DNA from: Betaproteobacteria bacterium
GTDB taxonomy: Bacteria > Pseudomonadota > Gammaproteobacteria > Burkholderiales > Rhodocyclaceae
Direction of reading: 5' to 3'
Length of the DNA stretch: 64,000 bases
Assembly (NCBI GenBank): GCA_020621865.1
Contig: JAHRYW010000001.1
Coordinates: forward strand, 199,177-263,176
Positions 32,150-41,286 of the stretch are shown piece by piece. Each line of letters starts with the position of its first letter. Within the stretch, counting starts at the first letter, position 1. The position numbers and the translations under genes were made by a program. The notes beneath the pieces were generated by a model. The model was not told the origin of the DNA and did not search any database. It saw only the letters and a program-made list of their open reading frames with translations.

Positions 32150-33583
32150 ATGAAAGTGATCATTCTCGGTGCCGGCCAGGTCGGTGCCAGCGTGGCCGAA
32201 GGTCTGGTTTCGGAAGAAAACGACATCACGGTGATCGACTACGACGGCCCGCGCCTGATGCAGCTCCAGGACAAGCTTGACCTGCGGACGGTGGTCGGCA
32301 ACGCCGCATCGCCCAGCGTGCTGCGCGATGCCGGGGCAGACGATGCCGACATGATCATCGCCGTGACCCAGAGCGATCAGACCAACCTGGTCGCCTGCAA
32401 GCTGGCCCACAGCGTGTTCAACGTGCCGACCCGCATCGCCCGCTTGCGTTCGCGGGATTTTCTCGAGGATGCCTCCCTGCTTTCGCCGGAGAATTTCGCC
32501 GTCGATTTCGCCCTCTGTCCCGAACAGGTCATTACCGACTACATCCGGCGCCTGATCGAATTTCCTGAAGCCCTGCAGGTGCTCAGCTTCGCCAAGAACC
32601 GGGTCAGCCTGGTGGCGGTGCGGGCCTACGAGGGCGGCTTGCTGGTCGGCAAGCCGATCAACCAGATGCGCGAACATCTGCCGCCCGAGACGGATGCCCG
32701 GATCGCTGCCATTTTCCGGCGCGACCAGCCAGTTTTCCCGGAGGGGGATACAGTCATCGAGGCCGGCGACGAGGTCTTCCTGCTAGCCGCCACCGAGCAT
32801 ATCCGCCTGGTGCTGCGCCAGTTGCGGCGAATGATGACGCCGGTCGAGCGCATCATGATCGCCGGTGGCGGCAATATCGGCTTGCGGCTGGCCAAGTCGC
32901 TGGAAAAGCGCTATGAAATCAAGCTGATCGAAGGACGCAAGGAGCGCGCCGAGGTGATCGCCAACGAGTTTGAAAACACCCTGGTCCTGCTTGGCGACGC
33001 GACCGACGAGGAGTTGCTCGAGCGTGAGAACATCGCCGAGATGGATCTCTTCCTGGCGGTGACTAACGACGACGAGGACAACATCATGTCCGGCAGCCTG
33101 GCCAAGCGCCTGGGCTGCAAGCGGGTGGTCGCCCTGATCAATCGCCGGGCCTACGCCGACATGATCGAGGGTGGGCCGATCGATATCGGCATTTCGCCGG
33201 CCCAGGTATCGATCGGCACCTTGCTCGCCCATGTCCGCCAGGGCGATGTGGCCGAGGTTCATTCCCTGCGCCGCGGCGCCGCCGAGGCGCTGGAGCTGAT
33301 CGCGCATGGCGACGAGAAGACCTCGAAGGTGGTGGGCCGGAAGATCGGCGAGGTCGAGTGGCCGCATGGGGTGACCGTGGCGGCGCTGGTCCGCAATTTC
33401 GACAAGACGGTGGTCGTCGGGCAGACCGACGACTGGACGGCGATTACCCGCCATGGCGAGGTGGTCATCGCCCATCACGATACGGTCATCCGGCCGGATG
33501 ACCATGTGATCGTCTTCTGTACCAGCAAGAAACTGGTCAAGAAAGTCGAAAAGCTGTTCCAGGTCGGTTTCCACTTCTTCTGA
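32150..33583 (+). CDS. trkA: Trk potassium uptake regulatory subunit TrkA
   Basis: 477 aa. Peripheral membrane protein gating the TrkH channel. Two RCK_N NAD-binding Rossmann modules (MKVIILGAGQVGASVAE at the start, IMIAGGGNIGLRLAKSLE near 240) are each followed by an RCK_C domain, the usual TrkA arrangement. It starts 24 bp after ntrX and precedes trkH by ten bases. The link of ntrYX with trkAH in one transcript unit is common in betaproteobacteria and suggests joint control of K+ uptake with the envelope signal. Confidence 0.95.
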   Translation: MKVIILGAGQVGASVAEGLVSEENDITVIDYDGPRLMQLQDKLDLRTVVGNAASPSVLRDAGADDADMIIAVTQSDQTNLVACKLAHSVFNVPTRIARLRSRDFLEDASLLSPENFAVDFALCPEQVITDYIRRLIEFPEALQVLSFAKNRVSLVAVRAYEGGLLVGKPINQMREHLPPETDARIAAIFRRDQPVFPEGDTVIEAGDEVFLLAATEHIRLVLRQLRRMMTPVERIMIAGGGNIGLRLAKSLEKRYEIKLIEGRKERAEVIANEFENTLVLLGDATDEELLERENIAEMDLFLAVTNDDEDNIMSGSLAKRLGCKRVVALINRRAYADMIEGGPIDIGISPAQVSIGTLLAHVRQGDVAEVHSLRRGAAEALELIAHGDEKTSKVVGRKIGEVEWPHGVTVAALVRNFDKTVVVGQTDDWTAITRHGEVVIAHHDTVIRPDDHVIVFCTSKKLVKKVEKLFQVGFHFF

Positions 33584-33593
33584 GGAGCCGGCC

Positions 33594-35048
33594 GTGACGC
33601 GCTTTGCTCCTGTCTATCGCGCCCTTGGCATGATCATCATGCTGTTCGGCCTGACCATGCTGGCCCCCCTGATTCTTTCGTATGTCGTCAACGATGGCGC
33701 GCAGACGGCCTATGACGAGGCTTTCGCGCTGACCATGCTGAGCGGCGCTTTCCTGTGGTATCGCTACCGTCGCTGCAAGCGCGAGCTGAACATCCGCGAC
33801 GGCTTCCTGATGGTGGTGCTGGTGTGGACGGTGCTGCCGGCCTTCGCGGCGATTCCGCTGATGATCCAGCTCGGCATCAGCCATACCGATGCCTATTTCG
33901 AGACGGTGTCCGGGCTGACGACGACCGGTGCGACCGTGCTGTCGAACATCGACCAGTTGCCGATGTCGATCAACCTGTGGCGCCATCAGCTGGTCTGGGT
34001 CGGCGGCATGGGCCTGATCGTGCTGGCCATCGCCATCCTGCCGCTGCTCGGCATCGGCGGCCGCCAGATGTTCAAGGCCGAAACGCCGGGGCCGATGAAA
34101 GACGCCAAGATGACGCCACGCATCGCCGAGACGGCCAAGGGCTTGTGGCTGGTTTATTTCGGGGTCACCGTCGCCTGCATGCTGACCTTCCACTGGGCCG
34201 GCATGAACTGGTTCGATGCGGTCTGCCACACCTTTTCGACGATGGGTCTGGGCGGTTTTTCGACCCATGATGCCAGCTTTGGCTATTTCAATTCGCCAAC
34301 CATAGAATTCGTCGCCATCGTCTTCATGCTGATCGCCGGGATGAATTTCGGCACGCTGTTTCTGGCCGTGCATGGACGCTCGATACGCCCGTACTTCAAC
34401 GATCCCGAGGCGGGTTGGTTCATCGGTGTCACGCTACTCAGCATATTCTGTGTCGCCGTTTACATCTGGAAGGACGGCATCTATCCAGATCTCGATACGG
34501 CCATGCGCCATGCCGCTTTCAACGTCGTTTCGATCGCCACGACGACCGGCTACGCCAGCGTCGATTTCGCCCAGTGGCCGATCTTCGCGCCACTGTGGAT
34601 GCTTTTCCTGTCGAGTTTCGTAACTAGCGCCGGGTCGACCGGTGGCGGCATCAAAATGATGCGCGCCCTGTTGCTCTACAAGCAGGTTTTCCGCGAACTG
34701 TTGCGCGCCATGCATCCCAATGCGGTCTACAACATCCGGATCGGCGCTCAGGTGGCGCCGCAGTCCGTCCTTTTCGCGGTGCTCTCGTTCGGTTTCATGT
34801 ACATGGTCAGCATCGTTTCGCTGACGCTGGTCCTCGCCTTTACGGGTCTGGACATCATCTCGGCCTTTACCGCCATCGTCGCCAGCGTCAACAATACTGG
34901 GCCTGGTCTTGGCGTGGTCGGGCCGTCGACCACCTACGAAGTGCTCGGTGATTTCCAGACCTGGGTGTGCATCTTCGGGATGCTGCTCGGCCGTCTGGAA
35001 ATCTTCACCCTGCTTGTCGTGCTGACCCCGGCCTTCTGGCGTAAGTGA
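33594..35048 (+). CDS. trkH: Trk potassium channel subunit TrkH
   Basis: 484 aa, GTG start with GGAG upstream. An integral membrane K+ channel subunit with four membrane-pore-membrane repeats; the selectivity segments are visible as TTTGATVLSN, TMGLGGFSTHD, TTTGYASVDF and NNTGPGLG. It works with TrkA. It is the last gene of the rsmB-to-trkH run and is followed by a terminator at 35060. Confidence 0.95.
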   Translation: MTRFAPVYRALGMIIMLFGLTMLAPLILSYVVNDGAQTAYDEAFALTMLSGAFLWYRYRRCKRELNIRDGFLMVVLVWTVLPAFAAIPLMIQLGISHTDAYFETVSGLTTTGATVLSNIDQLPMSINLWRHQLVWVGGMGLIVLAIAILPLLGIGGRQMFKAETPGPMKDAKMTPRIAETAKGLWLVYFGVTVACMLTFHWAGMNWFDAVCHTFSTMGLGGFSTHDASFGYFNSPTIEFVAIVFMLIAGMNFGTLFLAVHGRSIRPYFNDPEAGWFIGVTLLSIFCVAVYIWKDGIYPDLDTAMRHAAFNVVSIATTTGYASVDFAQWPIFAPLWMLFLSSFVTSAGSTGGGIKMMRALLLYKQVFRELLRAMHPNAVYNIRIGAQVAPQSVLFAVLSFGFMYMVSIVSLTLVLAFTGLDIISAFTAIVASVNNTGPGLGVVGPSTTYEVLGDFQTWVCIFGMLLGRLEIFTLLVVLTPAFWRK

Positions 35049-35059
35049 CCTGAACCGCA

Positions 35060-35090
35060 GAAAGGCGGATAATTCCGCCTTTCCGATTTT
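35060..35090 (+). terminator. Rho-independent terminator of trkH
   Basis: GAAAGGCGG and CCGCCTTTC form the stem around ATAATT, followed by CGATTTTC. The T-run is modest. It ends the rsmB-trkH operon just before hemE. Confidence 0.78.
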
Positions 35091-35105
35091 CTGGCGGAGT
35101 CCGAC

Positions 35106-36173
35106 GTGAGCCGACCCAAGAACGATACCTTCCTGCGCGCCCTGCTGAAGGAGCCGACCGAATACACCCCGCTTTGGCTGATGCGCCAGGCCGGGCGCTA
35201 CTTGCCCGAGTACTGCGAAACCCGCAAGCGGGCCGGCAATTTCCTGAACCTGTGCAAGTCGCCGGCCATGGCCTGCGAAGTCACGCTGCAGCCGCTGGCG
35301 CGCTACGACCTCGACGCCGCCATCCTGTTCTCGGACATCCTGACCGTGCCGGATGCGATGGGCCTCGGTCTCTACTTCGCCGAAGGCGAAGGCCCGAAAT
35401 TCGAGCGCCCGTTGCGCGAGGAATGGGCGATCAACAACTTGACCGCGCCGGACCCCTACGAGCATCTCGGCTATGTGATGGACGCCGTGTCGGAGATCCG
35501 CCGGGCACTGGACAATTCGGTGCCGCTGATCGGCTTCTCCGGGAGCCCCTACACGCTGGCCTGCTACATGGTCGAAGGCGAGGGCTCCAGCGATTTCCGC
35601 AACATCAAGGCGATGCTCTACAACCGCCCGGACCTGCTGCACCGCATTCTGTCGGTGACCACCGACTCGGTGATTTCCTACCTGAACGCCCAGATCGACT
35701 GCGGCGCCCAGGCGGTGATGATCTTCGACACCTGGGGTGGCTCACTGTCCAACGCGGCCTACCAGGAGTTCTCGCTGCAATACATGCAGCGCATCGTCGC
35801 CGGCCTGAAGAAGGAAAAGGACGGCCAGCGCATTCCCAGCATCGTGTTCACCAAGAACGGCGGCCTGTGGCTGGAAAAGATCGCCGCCATCGGCTGCGAT
35901 GCGGTCGGCCTGGACTGGACCATCGATATCGGCGAAGCGCGTCGTCGGGTCGGCGACAAGGTGGCCTTGCAGGGCAACCTCGACCCCAACGTGCTGTTCG
36001 CCCAGCCGGAGATCGTCGCCGCCGAAGCTAAAAAGGTGCTCGACAGCTTCGGCCCGGCCAATACCGGCCATGTTTTCAACCTCGGCCACGGCATTTCGCA
36101 ATTCACGCCGCCGGAAAGCGTGACCGCGCTGGTTGAAGCCGTGCATTCGCACAGCCGTTTGCTGCGCAAGTAG
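35106..36173 (+). CDS. hemE: Uroporphyrinogen decarboxylase
   Basis: 355 aa, GTG start with GGCGGAG upstream. It decarboxylates the four acetate groups of uroporphyrinogen III in heme synthesis. The substrate-binding motif [13 protein letters not shown] near the N-terminus, [24 protein letters not shown] and the C-terminal [14 protein letters not shown] are all present. It has its own leader after the trkH terminator. Downstream lies the AT-rich gap considered as a candidate origin. Confidence 0.96.
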   Translation: MSRPKNDTFLRALLKEPTEYTPLWLMRQAGRYLPEYCETRKRAGNFLNLCKSPAMACEVTLQPLARYDLDAAILFSDILTVPDAMGLGLYFAEGEGPKFERPLREEWAINNLTAPDPYEHLGYVMDAVSEIRRALDNSVPLIGFSGSPYTLACYMVEGEGSSDFRNIKAMLYNRPDLLHRILSVTTDSVISYLNAQIDCGAQAVMIFDTWGGSLSNAAYQEFSLQYMQRIVAGLKKEKDGQRIPSIVFTKNGGLWLEKIAAIGCDAVGLDWTIDIGEARRRVGDKVALQGNLDPNVLFAQPEIVAAEAKKVLDSFGPANTGHVFNLGHGISQFTPPESVTALVEAVHSHSRLLRK

Positions 36174-36472
36174 GGCTTATAAGCGGGGTGCAAAGCTTGA
36201 CTTATGCACAGAGTTTTGCCTCCCGCTCAAAATATTTCCCGAAAACGGCTTGACTTGGTTTGTTTTCGGTAAGCAGTTGAAAATGAACAATTTTTTCAAT
36301 TGCTCAATATTTCGGCAAAGTGACGAATTCCTTACAGGGCGGGCACTTAGCATGACTTTGCAAGAGCAATCCACAATGTTATCCACAGCTTTTGTGGACA
36401 AGTGAAAACGCTCGTTTATTTCGGCGTTTTTTCCGGTTTTCGGAGAAAAAAGCGCTAACTTTCGGCTGATCT
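36174..36472. other. oriC: Candidate oriC: AT-rich hemE-priA gap with DnaA boxes
   Basis: About 300 bp, much more AT-rich than its neighbours. Two boxes fit TTATNCACA exactly: TTATGCACA (36202-36210) and TTATCCACA (36379-36387). TGTGGACAA (36393-36401) is an inverted one-mismatch box, and CAATCCACA (36367-36375) is weaker. An AT-rich stretch near 36281-36320 could be the unwinding element. It lies centrally among four parS-type sites. dnaA is not in the window, so origin function is inferred; a DnaA-titrating or regulatory cluster is the alternative. No credible coding frame is seen. Confidence 0.55.
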
Positions 36473-38455
<1,983 letters not shown>

Positions 38456-38478
38456 TCGGCTGGAGCCGCCGGCGAGGG

Positions 38479-38520
38479 CAAATGCTACGGTCGACCGGAA
38501 ATTTTGGCCAAAATCGAAAA
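38479..38520 (+). repeat. Dispersed USS-like repeat, copy 7
   Basis: Core CAAATGCTACGGTCG from 38479, followed by AAATTTT, AAAAT and GAAAA tracts at about ten-base intervals. It lies between the convergent priA and MOSC genes and shows the tract phasing best. Confidence 0.92.
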
Positions 38521-38573
38521 TAAGGCGCCGGTCAGGCGCCGCTGGATCGACAGGCTCCGGCCCACAGCGAGGC

Positions 38574-39272
38574 TTAAGGCTGCTGCGGTTTCACGTGAAA
38601 CGCCTTGACGGCCGGCGCCGCCCGGTCGGGGTTGTTGCGCAGCCAGGTGGCGCGGGCGACGATCTTTTGCCGCCAGTTGTCAGCGATGCCGGGGGCGGCG
38701 GCCAGTTTTTCGAGGTCGGCCAGCGCCGGACGATGCGCCTGCCAGCGCAACATCGCCTCGGCCAGCGTGAAGGTATCGGCGGCGCTTTCGAGTTCCAGTG
38801 CCTCGCCCGGAGCGACCCGGCCCGGCGTCAGTACCCGCCAGTACCAGCCGGTCAGCCGGTGCTCGGCGATGTAGGCGGCCATGCCGTCGCAGCCGAAACG
38901 CTCGTCGATCTTCCAGCACGGATTGCGTGGCTGACAGACCTGCAGGCGGGCCGTGCCGAGGCGCCAGATGTCGCCGATGCGGACGTCGTTTTCGTCGATT
39001 TCAGCCGACAGGTTCTCGCCCAGGCTGCCGATGACCAGTTGCCTGGCCGCCTCCGGGAAGTGGCTGGCGAGTTTGGCGTAGTGAGCGGCGGGGTAGAGAT
39101 GCACCGCTTTGTCCGGGCCGCCATGGACGCGCCGGTCGGCCTGCTGGTCGCCGATAAAGCCTTCCGGCCCGAGTTCGAGCGCGGTGGTGACCGCCTGTTT
39201 GTAGATGCCGGTCGGTCGACCGGATTCAGGAAGCGGCCGGATGCCGCCGATGAAGAGGGAAACGTCTGCCAT
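38574..39272 (-). CDS. MOSC domain protein, YiiM type
   Basis: 232 aa. MOSC proteins are related to the C-terminal domain of molybdenum-cofactor sulfurase; YiiM members reduce N-hydroxylated compounds with Mo cofactor. GDQQADRRVHGGPDKAVHLYP, GENLSAEIDENDVRIGD and the conserved Cys in QPRNPCWKIDER are present. The last residues (AVKAFHVKPQQP) form an extension encoded by a parS-type palindrome, so the C-terminus seems shaped by the DNA site. It is read toward priA and starts 18 bp after the ROK kinase stop. Confidence 0.85.
   Translation of the reverse strand: MADVSLFIGGIRPLPESGRPTGIYKQAVTTALELGPEGFIGDQQADRRVHGGPDKAVHLYPAAHYAKLASHFPEAARQLVIGSLGENLSAEIDENDVRIGDIWRLGTARLQVCQPRNPCWKIDERFGCDGMAAYIAEHRLTGWYWRVLTPGRVAPGEALELESAADTFTLAEAMLRWQAHRPALADLEKLAAAPGIADNWRQKIVARATWLRNNPDRAAPAVKAFHVKPQQP
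38588..38601. other. parS: parS-type site 3
   Basis: GTTTCACGTGAAAC at the 3' end of the MOSC gene, encoding its FHVK residues in reverse. It lies about 2.2 kb from the candidate origin. Confidence 0.86.
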
Positions 39273-39290
39273 GGTCGGCCGATTTTGCCA

Positions 39291-40184
39291 TCAATTCCAC
39301 AACCATGCAGCGCCACGCACCCCCGAGGAGTCGCCATGGGTCGGCGGCAGTAGTTTCGTGCAGAAAACGTCCGAAAAAATGTGCCGACCGTAGCATTCGG
39401 GCACATTGCGGTACAGCCGGGCGATGTTGGACAGCCCGCCGCCCAGGACGATGACCTGCGGGTCGAGCAGGTTGATCACCCCGGCCAGCGCCCGCCCGAG
39501 GCGGTCTTCGTAGCGGCGCAGCGTCGCCTCGCAGGCGGCATCGCCGGTACTCGCCCGGCGGTCGATCTCGGCCGGGGTTAGCGCCTCGCCGGTGTGCCGC
39601 AGATGGTCGGCGCTCATTGCCGGGCCGGACAGGTAGGCTTCGATGCAGCCGTCGCGGCCGCAATAGCAGGCCGGCAAGGGCAGATCGTCGCCGGCCGCGC
39701 GTGGCAGCGGATTGTGCCCCCACTCGCCGGCGATGGCGTTGGCGCCGGTCAGCACCCGGTGGTCGATGACCACGCCGCCGCCGACCCCGGTGCCGAGGAT
39801 GACCCCGAAGACGATCCCGGCATCGCGGCCGCTGCCGTCGATCGCTTCGGACAGCGCGAAGCAGTTGGCGTCGTTGGCGATGCGCACTTCCCGCTGGAGC
39901 AGCGCCTGCAGGTCGCGGCGCAGCGGCTTGCCGATCAGGCAGGTCGAATTGGCGTTCTTGATCAGCCCACTGGCCAGCGATTCGGCGCCGGGAATGCCGA
40001 TGCCGACTGTGCCGCGTCTGCCGAGCTGCACTTCGGTCGCTTCGACCATCCCGGCGACGGCCATTACCGTCGCCAGGTAGTCGCCCTGTGGCGTGGCGAC
40101 CCGCTCGCGCAACAACTCCCGGCCATCGTCGGCCAGCGCGATGATCTCGATCTTGGTGCCGCCAAGGTCGATACCCAGGCGCAT
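39291..40184 (-). CDS. ROK family sugar kinase (fructokinase-like)
   Basis: 297 aa. The N-terminal ATP loop GIDLGGTKIEIIAL and the ROK zinc motif CYCGRDGCIEAYLSGPA are intact; GHNPLPRAAGDDLPLP resembles the E. coli Mak fructokinase, though N-acetylglucosamine kinase NagK cannot be excluded. Near the C-terminus the sequence VPECYGRHIFSDVFCTKLL comes partly from a copy of the dispersed repeat, replacing the usual Pro-rich stretch, after which the normal HGDSSGVRGAAWLW end resumes. The frame is preserved. It belongs to a minus-strand run with the MOSC and methyltransferase-like genes. Confidence 0.88.
   Translation of the reverse strand: MRLGIDLGGTKIEIIALADDGRELLRERVATPQGDYLATVMAVAGMVEATEVQLGRRGTVGIGIPGAESLASGLIKNANSTCLIGKPLRRDLQALLQREVRIANDANCFALSEAIDGSGRDAGIVFGVILGTGVGGGVVIDHRVLTGANAIAGEWGHNPLPRAAGDDLPLPACYCGRDGCIEAYLSGPAMSADHLRHTGEALTPAEIDRRASTGDAACEATLRRYEDRLGRALAGVINLLDPQVIVLGGGLSNIARLYRNVPECYGRHIFSDVFCTKLLPPTHGDSSGVRGAAWLWN
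39371..39400 (-). repeat. Dispersed USS-like repeat, copy 8 (inside ROK kinase gene)
   Basis: Minus-strand core CGAATGCTACGGTCGG followed by a T6 tract and then CGTTTT, in frame in the kinase gene. Confidence 0.86.
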
Positions 40185-40191
40185 CGGCGCC

Positions 40192-40842
40192 TCAGACCCG
40201 GACGGCGACGCCCTTGACGTTGCCGTGGGTGGTGGTCAGCGTGCGCAGCACGCTGGCGCCAGCTTCGAGCAGCAGCATGAACAGGTTGCGTTCGGTGTAC
40301 AGGCAGACCGGCTGGTGGATGTTGTACTTGCCGGCCAGTGCCGGGGCGAGTTCGGCGTAGCGCTGGTCGATCGTCGCCTCGCTGGCGGCGTAGCCTTCGC
40401 TGAGCTCGGAATGCAGGCCGAGGACGGACAGGTAGAGCTTGCCGCCGATCTTTAGCTTGAACAGCAACTGGCGGACGACCTGCCGCGCCTTGTCATAGGG
40501 CATGGAACACAGGCCGCGGCGGACGATGATGATGTCGAACAGTCCATCATCCGGGTTGTCGGGCAGGTCGGGCAGGACGTAGGGCGCGAAGCGGATCTGC
40601 TCGGTCATCCCGGCCGCCAGGATGCGCCCCTCGACATCCTGTTTGAGGGATGGATCTTCGGCGACCACCACGTGCGCGCCGAGGCGGGCGAACTTGATCG
40701 CCATTTCACAGCGACGGTCAGGCAGGATCATCACGGCAACGCGATGGTCGATGCGCTGGCGCTTGACGCACTCCTCCAGCGCGAAACGCTCGATTTCGTC
40801 GGCCCCTGTCTCCAGAGGATTGGCGGTAATATTTGTCATCAT
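40192..40842 (-). CDS. Predicted class I methyltransferase-like protein
   Basis: 216 aa. The region RVAVMILPDRRCEMAIKFARLGAHVVVAED reads like the SAM-binding strand-loop-helix of class I methyltransferases, followed by LFDIIIVRRGLCSMPYDKARQVVRQLL in the position of motif IV and post-motif, and YLSVLGLHSEL later. The glycine-rich motif I is not standard, so catalytic activity is uncertain. It is a conserved hypothetical of beta/gammaproteobacteria in my judgement. The ROK gene follows seven bases after its stop, implying co-transcription. Confidence 0.6.
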   Translation of the reverse strand: MMTNITANPLETGADEIERFALEECVKRQRIDHRVAVMILPDRRCEMAIKFARLGAHVVVAEDPSLKQDVEGRILAAGMTEQIRFAPYVLPDLPDNPDDGLFDIIIVRRGLCSMPYDKARQVVRQLLFKLKIGGKLYLSVLGLHSELSEGYAASEATIDQRYAELAPALAGKYNIHQPVCLYTERNLFMLLLEAGASVLRTLTTTHGNVKGVAVRV

Positions 40843-40924
40843 CTCTTGTCTCCCCGCATTCGGCCATTGTGCATGAAGGCCGGGCGGGATGACAACAGCG
40901 AATCACCAGAGGAAGGGAAAAACC

Positions 40925-41254
40925 ATGTTGGTGCGATTTTTATCGAGCGAAACCGGAGAAATCCTGATGTTCGCCGAAGCGGCGCGGACGCTGCTGCAGG
41001 CGATCGGCAAGGAATGCACGGCCCGCGGCAGCTTTACCCGGGACGAAATGGCCGATGCCGTCCGGACCTTGCGCGCCGCCGTGCAACGGGCCGAAGCCCC
41101 GCCGGTGGAGGACGAAGTCGATGAGTACGGGAAGAAAAAGGAGCCGGTTGTCGCGCTCGGGCAGCGGGCCTGGCCGTTGATCGACATGCTGGAAAGAACC
41201 GGTGCGGGGGGCCAGAAAGCCAATATTGTCTGGCAGGCGCCAAGCGATTTCTGA
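40925..41254 (+). CDS. DUF1840 protein
   Basis: 109 aa from MLVRFLSSETGEILMF, with AGGAAGGG upstream; the frame extends twelve codons further without resemblance. It is a small soluble protein of the DUF1840 family, usual in betaproteobacteria, with the pattern LLQAIGKECTARGSFTRDEM and a C-terminal RAWPLIDML helix. No function is known. It is divergent from the methyltransferase-like gene and converges on a hybrid kinase, with a terminator between. Confidence 0.85.
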   Translation: MLVRFLSSETGEILMFAEAARTLLQAIGKECTARGSFTRDEMADAVRTLRAAVQRAEAPPVEDEVDEYGKKKEPVVALGQRAWPLIDMLERTGAGGQKANIVWQAPSDF

Positions 41255-41260
41255 GGCGCC

Positions 41261-41286
41261 GCGCTGCATTGGGGCAGCGCCTTTTT
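41261..41286 (+). terminator. Rho-independent terminator after DUF1840 gene
   Basis: GCGCTGC and GCAGCGC form a stem followed by CTTTTTAC on the plus strand, seven bases past the DUF1840 stop. Confidence 0.8.

Noticed and set aside
36180..36405. Open frames on both strands of the hemE-priA gap
   Set aside because: No ribosome-binding site, no resemblance to proteins; the DnaA boxes and AT-rich composition explain the region better.
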